NCBI GenBank assembly: GCA_013816485.1
Contig: JACDEI010000005.1
Location: forward strand, 62,001 to 126,000
Reading direction: 5' to 3'
Origin: Planctomycetota bacterium
GTDB lineage: Bacteria; Planctomycetota; UBA11346
Length of the DNA: 64,000 nucleotides
The notes below the pieces were generated by a model. It did no database searches. It had not been told where the DNA came from and saw only the letters and a program-made list of their open reading frames with translations. Shown here piece by piece: positions 44,755 through 52,443 of this stretch. The position numbers were made by a program, and so were the translations under genes. The first letter of the stretch is position 1, and every line of letters starts with the position of its first letter.

Positions 44755-45549
44755 TCAGTTAAATCGTTGATCGAGGCTCATAAATTTGTCACCCTCACCC
44801 ATGCTGGCACGGATCTGCTCGACGAATTCCGCCGAGTTGATGTCGAGTTGCTCCTTGGCATCGGCGAAATCTGGCGGCTTCTCGTGTTTCACCACATCCT
44901 CCTGGATCTTCTTGAAGATCGGCTCAATGCATTGTTGGACATATTTGCTGTAAATCCGGTGCTCCCGGTGCGCTGCTGTCTGTCGATGCAGCGGGAGGCG
45001 GATCGCTGCCGACACCTTGGGATCCAATGGCAGGGTAATCATATTCGAACGGTGATTGAGGTTGTACTTCTCCTTGAGCAGGCCGCGGCGCACGGACCTG
45101 ACCAGATCTTCCGGGGCGTTGGCGTCTTTCCCCACGCCGTTGATCACCGCCCGTAGGACACTGTTCGGAATCACATGGTGCGCTTCATGCCAATATGGAA
45201 TGGTGCACTTGGAGTAGAAATTATCGCCCTTCACATCCCAGTCGCCTTCAGCGGGCACCTGGATGCTCGCGGCGTACCAGGGCGGGAAGCCGGTGGGCTT
45301 CACGAATGCAGTAGGGATTGCACGTTTACGCTTGGACAGGCTTTCGTATTTCGGCCAGTCGTAGTCGGCATGACGCTCCTTTGTCGCCAAGTACGATTGC
45401 CAACGATGCGAACAGGCGTTGCGCACGTTCTCCTTGGGCGTGCCAGGGACGTGCCGGTTGAGGCAGGCACCTCCGGAACCGTTGGCGCCCTTTCCCTGGC
45501 GATGCGGCAGGTCCTCCGCCAGATCATTGGTGTGCTGCTGTTCTGACAT
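44755..45549 (-). CDS. AHH/HNH-superfamily nuclease toxin, likely T6SS effector
   Basis: The protein has 264 residues and no signal peptide. The core is an HNH/AHH nuclease: HEAHHVIP (His121, His124, His125), then NLNHRSNMITLP and LHRQTAAHREH (His188, His194, His197). A Cys in the preceding CTIPYWHEAHH stretch may be structural. AHH toxins cut nucleic acid in the recipient cytoplasm. The gene follows VgrG, DUF6484 and a ketosynthase-like gene, and precedes an Imm11-type immunity gene. It lacks a PAAR or MIX domain, so loading presumably needs the neighbouring accessory proteins. Confidence 0.8.
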   Translation of the reverse strand: MSEQQHTNDLAEDLPHRQGKGANGSGGACLNRHVPGTPKENVRNACSHRWQSYLATKERHADYDWPKYESLSKRKRAIPTAFVKPTGFPPWYAASIQVPAEGDWDVKGDNFYSKCTIPYWHEAHHVIPNSVLRAVINGVGKDANAPEDLVRSVRRGLLKEKYNLNHRSNMITLPLDPKVSAAIRLPLHRQTAAHREHRIYSKYVQQCIEPIFKKIQEDVVKHEKPPDFADAKEQLDINSAEFVEQIRASMGEGDKFMSLDQRFN

Positions 45550-45555
45550 GCGAGA

Positions 45556-46653
45556 TTATCCGGCCCGGGTCAACACGACGACGCCAGGATCGCCCAATTC
45601 GCCGAGGGACACGACCGCGGCGGCTGCGCCCGCCTGCGGCTGCCGAAGAAAGCCATGCGCCGCGACGCAGACCCCGACTGCTCCGCTCGCTGCACCCGTG
45701 TCGCCCAGGCTGGACGCCGGAATAACGACTTGATTCCCTGCCACCAAGCGACGCTGATGTAGTAACTGCAACGCCATGGCGATAGCCTCGCTGCGTCCGG
45801 CTTCGCCGTTGTGGTCGGTAATCAATGGACCGGCAAATATGGTGGTGCCGGATGACTGTCCGAGAGCGGAGGCAACCGCGTCAGCCAATCTTCGGCCACC
45901 GTCCGCCATGGAGTGCGCAGCTTCTGTTCCTGCTGCATAGGCTATACCCGCGACCACTGCCGACACGGATGCCGCCCGGGCGGCGGCCGAGGTTCCGCTC
46001 TCGATCAGTAGGCAGACACCTGCCTCACCAGGCGCTAAGCCACAGGGTTGACCGTCGCACTTGAGCCGCCTGTTGGCGGCCAGCCATTCCAGGCTCATCC
46101 CGTCGAGATGAGAATCGACGGCGAGGATGAGTCCGGCCTGCACTTCTCCGGCGAGGATGCGTTCCCGCACGCGGACCAGCGCCGACGCGGTGCCCGCCTG
46201 TCCGGCATCGACCACCGTCACTGCTTCCGCATCGACCGGGATGCCGAGGACACGTATGAGCGGGGCGATCACGCCGGCCTGCAGTGATGGCATACAATCG
46301 ACATCGGCGGTCTGGAACCGTTGGTGACGTATGCTGGGCAGCACCACCACGACATCACAACGGGTCCAGAATCCCTGCTGGGTCACGGCCGGTGCGCCTG
46401 GCTGGGTCCTGAAGTCGGCAAACGCCGCCGCCGCCAAACGAATCCAACGGGGGCCCACGGGATAACCCTCGGTCAATCCGTGCACCGGATGCCCGGTCAG
46501 CGGGATCGGCACTTGGTCATGGCCGGCGACGACCTGCATCTGCGGGATTGGCCGGGGACGCGCGATACCTGCTCTCAACGCTGCACATGCCTGCACCACG
46601 CCACCAAGCGACGATGCCATTCCGCGCGCCGTCAGCACACATGACTCGTTCAT
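45556..46653 (-). CDS. Inactive beta-ketoacyl synthase/thiolase-like T6SS accessory protein
   Basis: The protein has 365 residues and a thiolase-fold pattern. It keeps the FabF-like APGEAGVCLLIE motif, but where the catalytic Cys should be it has VVDAGQAGTASAL, and the expected active-site GH motif reads SSLGDTGAASGA. Condensation activity is therefore unlikely. Thiolase-like proteins accompany VgrG, DUF2169, PAAR-like and toxin genes in other T6SS loci (the Pseudomonas aeruginosa VgrG1b cluster is an example), where they may act as effector chaperones. It is placed between DUF6484 and the AHH toxin, 6 bp before the toxin start. Confidence 0.78.
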   Translation of the reverse strand: MNESCVLTARGMASSLGGVVQACAALRAGIARPRPIPQMQVVAGHDQVPIPLTGHPVHGLTEGYPVGPRWIRLAAAAFADFRTQPGAPAVTQQGFWTRCDVVVVLPSIRHQRFQTADVDCMPSLQAGVIAPLIRVLGIPVDAEAVTVVDAGQAGTASALVRVRERILAGEVQAGLILAVDSHLDGMSLEWLAANRRLKCDGQPCGLAPGEAGVCLLIESGTSAAARAASVSAVVAGIAYAAGTEAAHSMADGGRRLADAVASALGQSSGTTIFAGPLITDHNGEAGRSEAIAMALQLLHQRRLVAGNQVVIPASSLGDTGAASGAVGVCVAAHGFLRQPQAGAAAAVVSLGELGDPGVVVLTRAG

Positions 46654-46699
46654 GGCATGTTGTCCGCTCGAGTCCGGTGATGGCCTGGGATATCGGTCA

Positions 46700-47227
46700 T
46701 CAGTTGACCTGGACCGACCCGCCAGTGATGCGATGCACTCCGTCTGCCCCCGACGACACGTAGGTACCCTTGATCATCACCTTGCCAGCCTTCGTCAGGG
46801 TAATGCTCGCCTTACCGCAGGTGAGTATCACCTCATCGCGGCCGGTGAGTTCCACCCGGCTGCCATCGATGGTGGCGGTGGCCGGGGGAATGTCCGTGAC
46901 CGTTGGACGGAGGATGCCGATCAGCGCCCAACGCACGGTTTCACCATCAATTGGGACTACCAGAACGAGTGCTCCGTCATGCTGCGCACGAATGAGAGAA
47001 TCCGGGGTGAGATGAGTGACTACCATCGCAGCCGTCGCAGCCGTCGCAGCCGACCCCGCGACAACGACCATGACGGTACCGTCGGCTGCGATAGTGGCGA
47101 TGCGTCCGACACTGGTGGTGGGCCCGTGGACGGGAATACCGGCGGCGTTGGTCACAGGCATGACTGAAGGCGTGACGACCGCAGCGCTACGCGCCCGGCC
47201 CGATTTTGCGGATACAGTGTTGGCCAT
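46700..47227 (-). CDS. DUF6484-type VgrG accessory protein
   Basis: The protein has 175 residues. An Ala/Val-rich middle is followed by a domain with LIGILRP, a small beta segment, and an ending of short strands (EVILTCGKASITLTKAGKVMIKG) as in DUF6484 proteins found immediately after VgrG. It probably extends the VgrG beta-helix. ATG 47227 has GAGGGG upstream and starts 7 bp after the vgrG stop. A small in-frame 9-bp repeat encodes an Ala-Ala-Thr run near residue 65. Confidence 0.65.
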   Translation of the reverse strand: MANTVSAKSGRARSAAVVTPSVMPVTNAAGIPVHGPTTSVGRIATIAADGTVMVVVAGSAATAATAAMVVTHLTPDSLIRAQHDGALVLVVPIDGETVRWALIGILRPTVTDIPPATATIDGSRVELTGRDEVILTCGKASITLTKAGKVMIKGTYVSSGADGVHRITGGSVQVN

Positions 47228-47234
47228 GTGCCCC

Positions 47235-49385
47235 TCAGTTCTGCGCAATCTTCGAACCCTTCACCACCACGTCGCCGTCACCCTTGATGGTGATTTTCTT
47301 GCCGTTCATGGTGATGTCGCCGTTCTTCTTCATCACCAGGGTGGCCTTGCCGACCTTGATGGTGAGTTCGTCTTCGGCTTCGAGCATGATCTTCTTGGCT
47401 TTGGCGCCGTAGTCCTTTTTGACTACCAGCGTGAGCTTGCCGTCGATGGATTCCTTGGCGTCTTTGCCGACTTCGACGTCCTGGTTGCCGCCGACGTGTA
47501 CGGATTTGTTGCCGCCAACGCTCTCGCTGCTGTTGACGCCGACGGTCTCGTTGCGTGAGGCACCGACGGTCTCGGCCATCGCTGCGCCGACGGTGACTTC
47601 GTAGGCGACGCCGATGGTCAGTGCCTTGTTGACGCCGATGGTTTCCGTCGAACTGACGCCGATCATCACCACTTCATTGGAGCCGATGGTCTCGTTAAGG
47701 TTAGCGCCGACGGACACCGTGCGATCAGCACCGACACTCTGGCTGTCGTTGGAGCCGATGGTCTGGCTGTTGTTGACGCCAACGGATTCCTTGGCGTTGT
47801 TGGCGACGGTGATTTCGCTGTCGTGGCCGATCTCAAAGAGGTGGTCGCGGGTGGCGTTCAAGTTGAACTCCTCCGCGCCGTCGGTGTCTTCGAGCACTAC
47901 CGCGTTCTTGCCGCCGGTGCGGATGACGCTCTGGGTCTGGTTTTCGCCTTTGACCATGCTGCCGGTCGACGGGTTCGGCACCGTCGCGGCGATCACCGGG
48001 CGATCCGGATCGCCGTTCACGTGGGTGATCAGCACCTCGGTGCCCTTGTGCAGTGGGAAGTGCATGCCCATCTGGTCGCCGCCGTAGGGCTGGGCCATGC
48101 GCACCAAGCGCGAAGCCTTGCCGTCCTTCTTGTCGCTGTGGTCGAAGGGGAACTTGACCTTGTAGCGGCCCTGGTCGTCGAGTTCGGCGTATTTGCCGTC
48201 ACCAGCGGCGTCGATCTTGGCGGTCAGGGTGCCCGGGATGACTGGTTTGGGGGTCTGGCGGGGCGGACGGAACACCACATCCGCGGGGATGGAGGCGAAC
48301 TCGTTGCGATAGGTCGCCGTGGGGTGCTCGTCGAGGTCGGCGGTGGCGAAGCCTTGCTCACCGTGGTGGGTGACCTCGATCAGCAGGTGGTCGAGGTTGA
48401 CGTCGCCGCGGTAGTGGTCGCGCAGGGTGAACACGCCACCAGCGCGGAATGCCCGTGCATCGCTCGCGCCCCGGAAACGGCGCTTGCGACAGGTGATTTC
48501 TTCCGCGCGCACACCGGCAAGGCCGGCGCCCTCGTCATCGTCTTTGAAGTGGTCGCCGTACTCGTACTGCGTACCGAACGCCGCCGGGGACGACACTGAG
48601 GCGCTGGGATACAACGGCGCTCCGGGCGTGCGGTAGTTGAAATCGCCCAGGACCACTTGGCCGGTGACCGGCTTGTGTTGGATGGACAACTCGAAGACCG
48701 ATTCCTCGACCACCGCGTCGGGCGCTCGCGTGCCGCCGACATGGGTGCGGTAGACGAACGTGGTGTTGCCGGTCAGCTTGTTGCAGGCGTCCGGCTGATC
48801 GCCGAACACCACGGTCGAACGTTCGTCGTGGTGTTCGAAATGGTAGAAGATGCCCTCGTGTTCCAGCAGCCGGCTGATGAAAGCCAGATCGTTTTCACGG
48901 TACTGCACCACGTATTCACGCGTGGGATAACTGCGGCCAGAGATGCGCCAGCAGGCATCGTCGGGTTCGAAACCGTGGTCCTTCAGCACCTGTTTGACGA
49001 TGTCGATGGTCGAGAGGTCCTGGAAAATGCGGCTCTGCGAGGTCAACGCCAAGCGCGACAGCCGCGGCATCAGCACTGCCTGGTAGCGCACGCCATCGCC
49101 ATCGCGGCCGTGCTGTTCGAAGCTGGTCAGCACGCCGTGGATGCGCAGCAGCTGCACCCCACGCCGGCCGGAACCGGCGAGCGTGGTCGGCTGCTTGATG
49201 CCCAGCCAACCCTCGGCCGCCAGGATGGCCTCGCCGTCGAGATCGGTCTTAGACGACACCAGGTCGAGTTCGAAACGGAACGGGGTCGACAGGCACTCCA
49301 CCCCACGGAAGGCCGCCACCACCAGCGTGCCATCAGCGACGGCACCGTTGTGCAGCTGATAGACCCGTTTTGTCACTTCGACCAT
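47235..49385 (-). CDS. vgrG: T6SS spike protein VgrG (module 3)
   Basis: The protein has 716 residues with the same architecture as the VgrG at 38075: gp27-like N-terminal domain, gp5 OB domain with KVKFPFDHSD and GMHFPLHKGTEV, then eight-residue VGxNxxxx beta-helix units. The two proteins are close along the first ~500 residues and diverge towards the C-terminus, where this one ends in a Lys-rich beta region. It heads module 3 (DUF6484, ketosynthase-like, AHH toxin, immunity). AAGGTG lies upstream of the ATG. Confidence 0.96.
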   Translation of the reverse strand: MVEVTKRVYQLHNGAVADGTLVVAAFRGVECLSTPFRFELDLVSSKTDLDGEAILAAEGWLGIKQPTTLAGSGRRGVQLLRIHGVLTSFEQHGRDGDGVRYQAVLMPRLSRLALTSQSRIFQDLSTIDIVKQVLKDHGFEPDDACWRISGRSYPTREYVVQYRENDLAFISRLLEHEGIFYHFEHHDERSTVVFGDQPDACNKLTGNTTFVYRTHVGGTRAPDAVVEESVFELSIQHKPVTGQVVLGDFNYRTPGAPLYPSASVSSPAAFGTQYEYGDHFKDDDEGAGLAGVRAEEITCRKRRFRGASDARAFRAGGVFTLRDHYRGDVNLDHLLIEVTHHGEQGFATADLDEHPTATYRNEFASIPADVVFRPPRQTPKPVIPGTLTAKIDAAGDGKYAELDDQGRYKVKFPFDHSDKKDGKASRLVRMAQPYGGDQMGMHFPLHKGTEVLITHVNGDPDRPVIAATVPNPSTGSMVKGENQTQSVIRTGGKNAVVLEDTDGAEEFNLNATRDHLFEIGHDSEITVANNAKESVGVNNSQTIGSNDSQSVGADRTVSVGANLNETIGSNEVVMIGVSSTETIGVNKALTIGVAYEVTVGAAMAETVGASRNETVGVNSSESVGGNKSVHVGGNQDVEVGKDAKESIDGKLTLVVKKDYGAKAKKIMLEAEDELTIKVGKATLVMKKNGDITMNGKKITIKGDGDVVVKGSKIAQN

Positions 49386-49695
49386 GGATACGCACCTTGT
49401 GGGAGAAACCGGTGGTGCGTATTAGGCGGCATGGAGTAACGGTCAAGGTGAGCGGAATCGCCTGTACAGGCGGCACGTGCTGCACGAGGGCACCATAGGC
49501 ACCCTGCTGATCCGGCAGGCGTGCCAGCGCAAGACCCCAGCAGAACCGCCTATCGCCTATCAACGTGGGATGAGGATTGGATGCAGGCGCTCAAAAGCCC
49601 TTGAACCCCACTACTGCCCCGCTGTACTGCCGGCGCTTTTCACCGGCCCAAAACGCCGTCCATGCCGCTAAATTCGCCGAAAGCCGAGGTTTCCC
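49386..49695. promoter_or_regulatory. 310-bp divergent promoter region with a 14-bp palindrome
   Basis: The region separates vgrG of module 3 (-) from tssJ set 2 (+) and has no supported gene. A perfect 14-bp palindrome, CGCCTGTACAGGCG, occupies 49459-49472, immediately followed by the 8-bp palindrome GCACGTGC at 49473-49480. It lies 74 bp upstream of the vgrG start. It could be an operator that controls both sides; I cannot assign a regulator or promoter boxes. Confidence 0.5.
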
Positions 49696-50223
49696 GTGGT
49701 CATCGCCCGCTCCCTGCACACCTGTGCAGCGTTTCTCGCCCTCGTGATCCTGCTCACCGGCTGTTCACGTACCGCCACCTTGCAGGTCCGCGGTGTCGCC
49801 CCCCTCAACCTGAACGATGCCGGCGAGTCCACCCCGGTCGACGTGCGCATCTACCAGCTCAAGGATGACGGCGCCTTCAAACGTGCGACCTTTGAAAAGC
49901 TGTGGACCGAGGATGAGAAGGTCCTGGGTCAGGACCGCTTGGCCGCACCCCGCGTCGAAAGCATCATTCCCGGCAACGCCACGGACCAACCCAAGCGCAT
50001 CGCACTGGGCGAGCTTGAAGTCGGCACGCGCTTCATCGGCATCATGGCGCTTTACGCCAAGACCGACGCCCGCGATGCCCGCATCCTGGTGCTGCCGATC
50101 AACGACGCGGAGGATCCGGTGATCGAGTTCAGCGGCTACGGCATCTCGCTCGCTGGCGAGGACAAGAAACCCGCTGCCGACACCACCAGCGATAAACCCG
50201 CCGCCAAATCCAAGGGCAAGTGA
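49696..50223 (+). CDS. tssJ: T6SS outer-membrane lipoprotein TssJ, set 2
   Basis: The protein has 175 residues with a lipoprotein signal ending in LTGC. The mature domain has the VRIYQLKDDGAF and GTRFIGIMALY motifs shared with the set-1 TssJ. A charged Lys/Ala/Asp tail of about 25 residues is absent from set 1. The GTG start has GAGG upstream. The stop overlaps the tssK start by one base (TGATG), so translation of the two is coupled. Confidence 0.92.
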   Translation: MVIARSLHTCAAFLALVILLTGCSRTATLQVRGVAPLNLNDAGESTPVDVRIYQLKDDGAFKRATFEKLWTEDEKVLGQDRLAAPRVESIIPGNATDQPKRIALGELEVGTRFIGIMALYAKTDARDARILVLPINDAEDPVIEFSGYGISLAGEDKKPAADTTSDKPAAKSKGK

Positions 50224-51566
50224 TGAGCCGCATTCAGCGCGTGCTGTGGCACGAGGGAATGCTGCTGCTGCCACAGCACTTCCAACAGGCCGACCGTCAC
50301 CTCGATGCGCGAGTGGGCGCGGCGCTGGCGCTCAGCCAACGCCATCCCACGGGTTTCACCCGGCTGGTGATCGACAACGAAGCGTTGGCCAACCAGCAGC
50401 TCAAGCTGATCGAAGCCGCCGGCATCCTGCCTGACGGTCTGCCCTTCGACATCCCGGCCGGCGACGGCGCACCGGCCGCCCGTCCGATCACCCTGGGTCC
50501 GACGCAGGAACGCCTGCTGGTGTACCTCGCCGCGGCGCTCGAACGCCCAGGTGAGATCAACAGCAGCGAGGACGGCCGTCGTGATGGCCGCACCATGCGC
50601 TACCGCGCGCAGGAACTGACGGTGGTCGACGACAGCGGTGAAGGCGAACGTCAGCAGATCCAGGTCGCCGCACGCCATCTGGTGCTGGTCACCGGCGACG
50701 AGACCCTCGACGGACTCAGCGTCATGCCGATCGGCGAGATTGAACGCGGGCCATCGGGCAAGCTGGTGCTGTCGCCACATCTGGTCCCGCCCTGCCTGAC
50801 GGTCGACGCCTCGCCGGTGCTGGTCGGTCTACTCAAACGCACACTGGAAATTGTCGGTTCTCGCGCGCAGGAACTGGCGCACAACCGCCGTCAACGCACC
50901 CAGGGCAAGGTCGAGTTCTCGGTCAGCGAATCCGCCAACTTCATGATGCTGCACACGCTCAACGGCGCGTTGCCGGTGCTCAGCCACCTGGCGGCGGGGC
51001 GCACCCATCCCGAGACGCTCTACACCGAACTCGCGCGTCTGGCCGGCCAGCTCGCGACCTTCTCCGCCGACGGATACCCGCGCGACCTGCCGAAATACGA
51101 GCACCAGGATCTCGCCGGCTGCTTCGGCAAACTCGACGAACGTCTGCGCGCTCTCCTCGAGACCAGCATCACCATGCGCTACGTGCCGGTGCCGCTGTCG
51201 AAGACCAGCGAACGCATCCACTCCGGCCGGGTGCCAGAGGCGGTGCTCGATGGTCACCGCATCTACTTCTCGGTGCAGTGCGGCCTGCCGGCCGAGCGCG
51301 TGATGAAGGAGCTGCCGATCAAGGCCAAGGTCGCCTCGGGCGGTCGTCTGCCGGGACTCATCGCGCAGGCCATGCGTGGCCTGTCGCTGACCTGCTTAGC
51401 GGTTCCTCCCGGCGAAATCCCGGCGCAACCCGGTTGTTCATACTTCGAACTGTCGCGTGAGGGCGATCACTGGGATGGCATCACCGACACGCGCACCCTG
51501 GGCGTGTTCCTGCCGCCGGAGTTCACCGACCTCAAGCTCGAATGTATGGCCGTGAAGGACACATGA
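50223..51566 (+). CDS. tssK: T6SS baseplate protein TssK, set 2
   Basis: The protein has 447 residues and matches TssK. It opens with RVLWHEGMLLLPQHFQQ, followed by the central LARLAGQL region and C-terminal domain, as in the set-1 copy. ATG 50223 is chosen over the GTG three bases upstream because TGATG coupling is common. It should link the set-2 baseplate (TssE/F/G at 30660-33968) to the set-2 membrane complex. Confidence 0.95.
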   Translation: MSRIQRVLWHEGMLLLPQHFQQADRHLDARVGAALALSQRHPTGFTRLVIDNEALANQQLKLIEAAGILPDGLPFDIPAGDGAPAARPITLGPTQERLLVYLAAALERPGEINSSEDGRRDGRTMRYRAQELTVVDDSGEGERQQIQVAARHLVLVTGDETLDGLSVMPIGEIERGPSGKLVLSPHLVPPCLTVDASPVLVGLLKRTLEIVGSRAQELAHNRRQRTQGKVEFSVSESANFMMLHTLNGALPVLSHLAAGRTHPETLYTELARLAGQLATFSADGYPRDLPKYEHQDLAGCFGKLDERLRALLETSITMRYVPVPLSKTSERIHSGRVPEAVLDGHRIYFSVQCGLPAERVMKELPIKAKVASGGRLPGLIAQAMRGLSLTCLAVPPGEIPAQPGCSYFELSREGDHWDGITDTRTLGVFLPPEFTDLKLECMAVKDT

Positions 51567-51570
51567 ACAC

Positions 51571-51712
51571 GCGACGGTGCGACCTGCGACCTGCGACCTG
51601 CGCGGTCGATCCGCACGGCGGTTCGCTGTCGTCTGGTGGAAACACGGTTACCATCCCCACGTTGCGATTCGCCCGCACGTCGCACCTCGCACCTCGCACC
51701 TCGCACTTCTGC
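51571..51712. repeat. Heptamer inverted-array element E
   Basis: Three GCGACCT heptamers at 51579-51599 face five CGCACCT-type heptamers at 51674-51708, which are their approximate reverse complement. About 70 bp of unrelated sequence lie between. The element fills the 160-bp tssK-tssL gap of set 2 and closely resembles element A in its right arm. Confidence 0.85.
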
Positions 51713-51726
51713 GGAGAGTCTTCGCG

Positions 51727-52443
51727 ATGAACAGCAACGCCGTCCCCTCCCTGCTCGTCGGTGGCGGGCTCGCCGATCTCAGCGGGCCGATTTTCAAACT
51801 CGCGCTCTACCTCGACAAGGAACCCGCCGACCTCGAGGCCGCGACGCTGGCCGCACGTTTCGACGATGCGCTCAAGGAGTTCGAAGCCGCGGCCACCCGC
51901 GCCAACCTGCCGCTGGCGAATGTCCGCCTGGCGAAATACGCGCTCACCGCCTTCATCGACCAGAAGGTGCTGACCAGCGACCTCGCACTCAAGGATGCGT
52001 GGCTGGAAAAACCGCTGCAGATGACCTACTTCGACGACTTCAACGCCGGCGAAGAGTTCTACGTCAAACTCGACCAGTTGCGCAATTCCGGTGACGTGGC
52101 GCGCTTCGATGTCGAAGAGGTCTACTACCTCTGTCTGGTGATGGGCTTCACCGGCAAGTACGGCGACAAACGCGGTGAAGAGCAGCGCCGCATCCTGATC
52201 GACCGCTTGGCGCGTGAGATCAGCGAGAGCCGCCAGGGTGCCAGCACCGGGCTTTCGCCACATTGGCAGCAACCTGCGACCAACGGCGCCGGTGGTACCA
52301 AGTGGTGGCTGCGCGCACCGACGTGGGCTCCACCTGCGGCCGTGACGTTGCTGCTGCTGCTGCTGTGGCTGCTGCTCGGCAGCCTGCTGTTCGGGCGTGC
52401 CGATGAATTCCCCGCCGCCACCCTCAGCACGACGGTGCCTTGA
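51727..52443 (+). CDS. tssL: T6SS membrane-complex protein TssL (DotU), set 2
   Basis: The protein has 238 residues: a DotU bundle with the FIDQKVL, FDDFNAGEEFY and YLCLVMGFTGKY segments, then one strong C-terminal membrane helix near residues 208-228 and a short tail. ATG 51727 with GGAGAG upstream is preferred because the longer frame would read through element E. The stop directly abuts the tssM start. Confidence 0.94.
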   Translation: MNSNAVPSLLVGGGLADLSGPIFKLALYLDKEPADLEAATLAARFDDALKEFEAAATRANLPLANVRLAKYALTAFIDQKVLTSDLALKDAWLEKPLQMTYFDDFNAGEEFYVKLDQLRNSGDVARFDVEEVYYLCLVMGFTGKYGDKRGEEQRRILIDRLAREISESRQGASTGLSPHWQQPATNGAGGTKWWLRAPTWAPPAAVTLLLLLLWLLLGSLLFGRADEFPAATLSTTVP

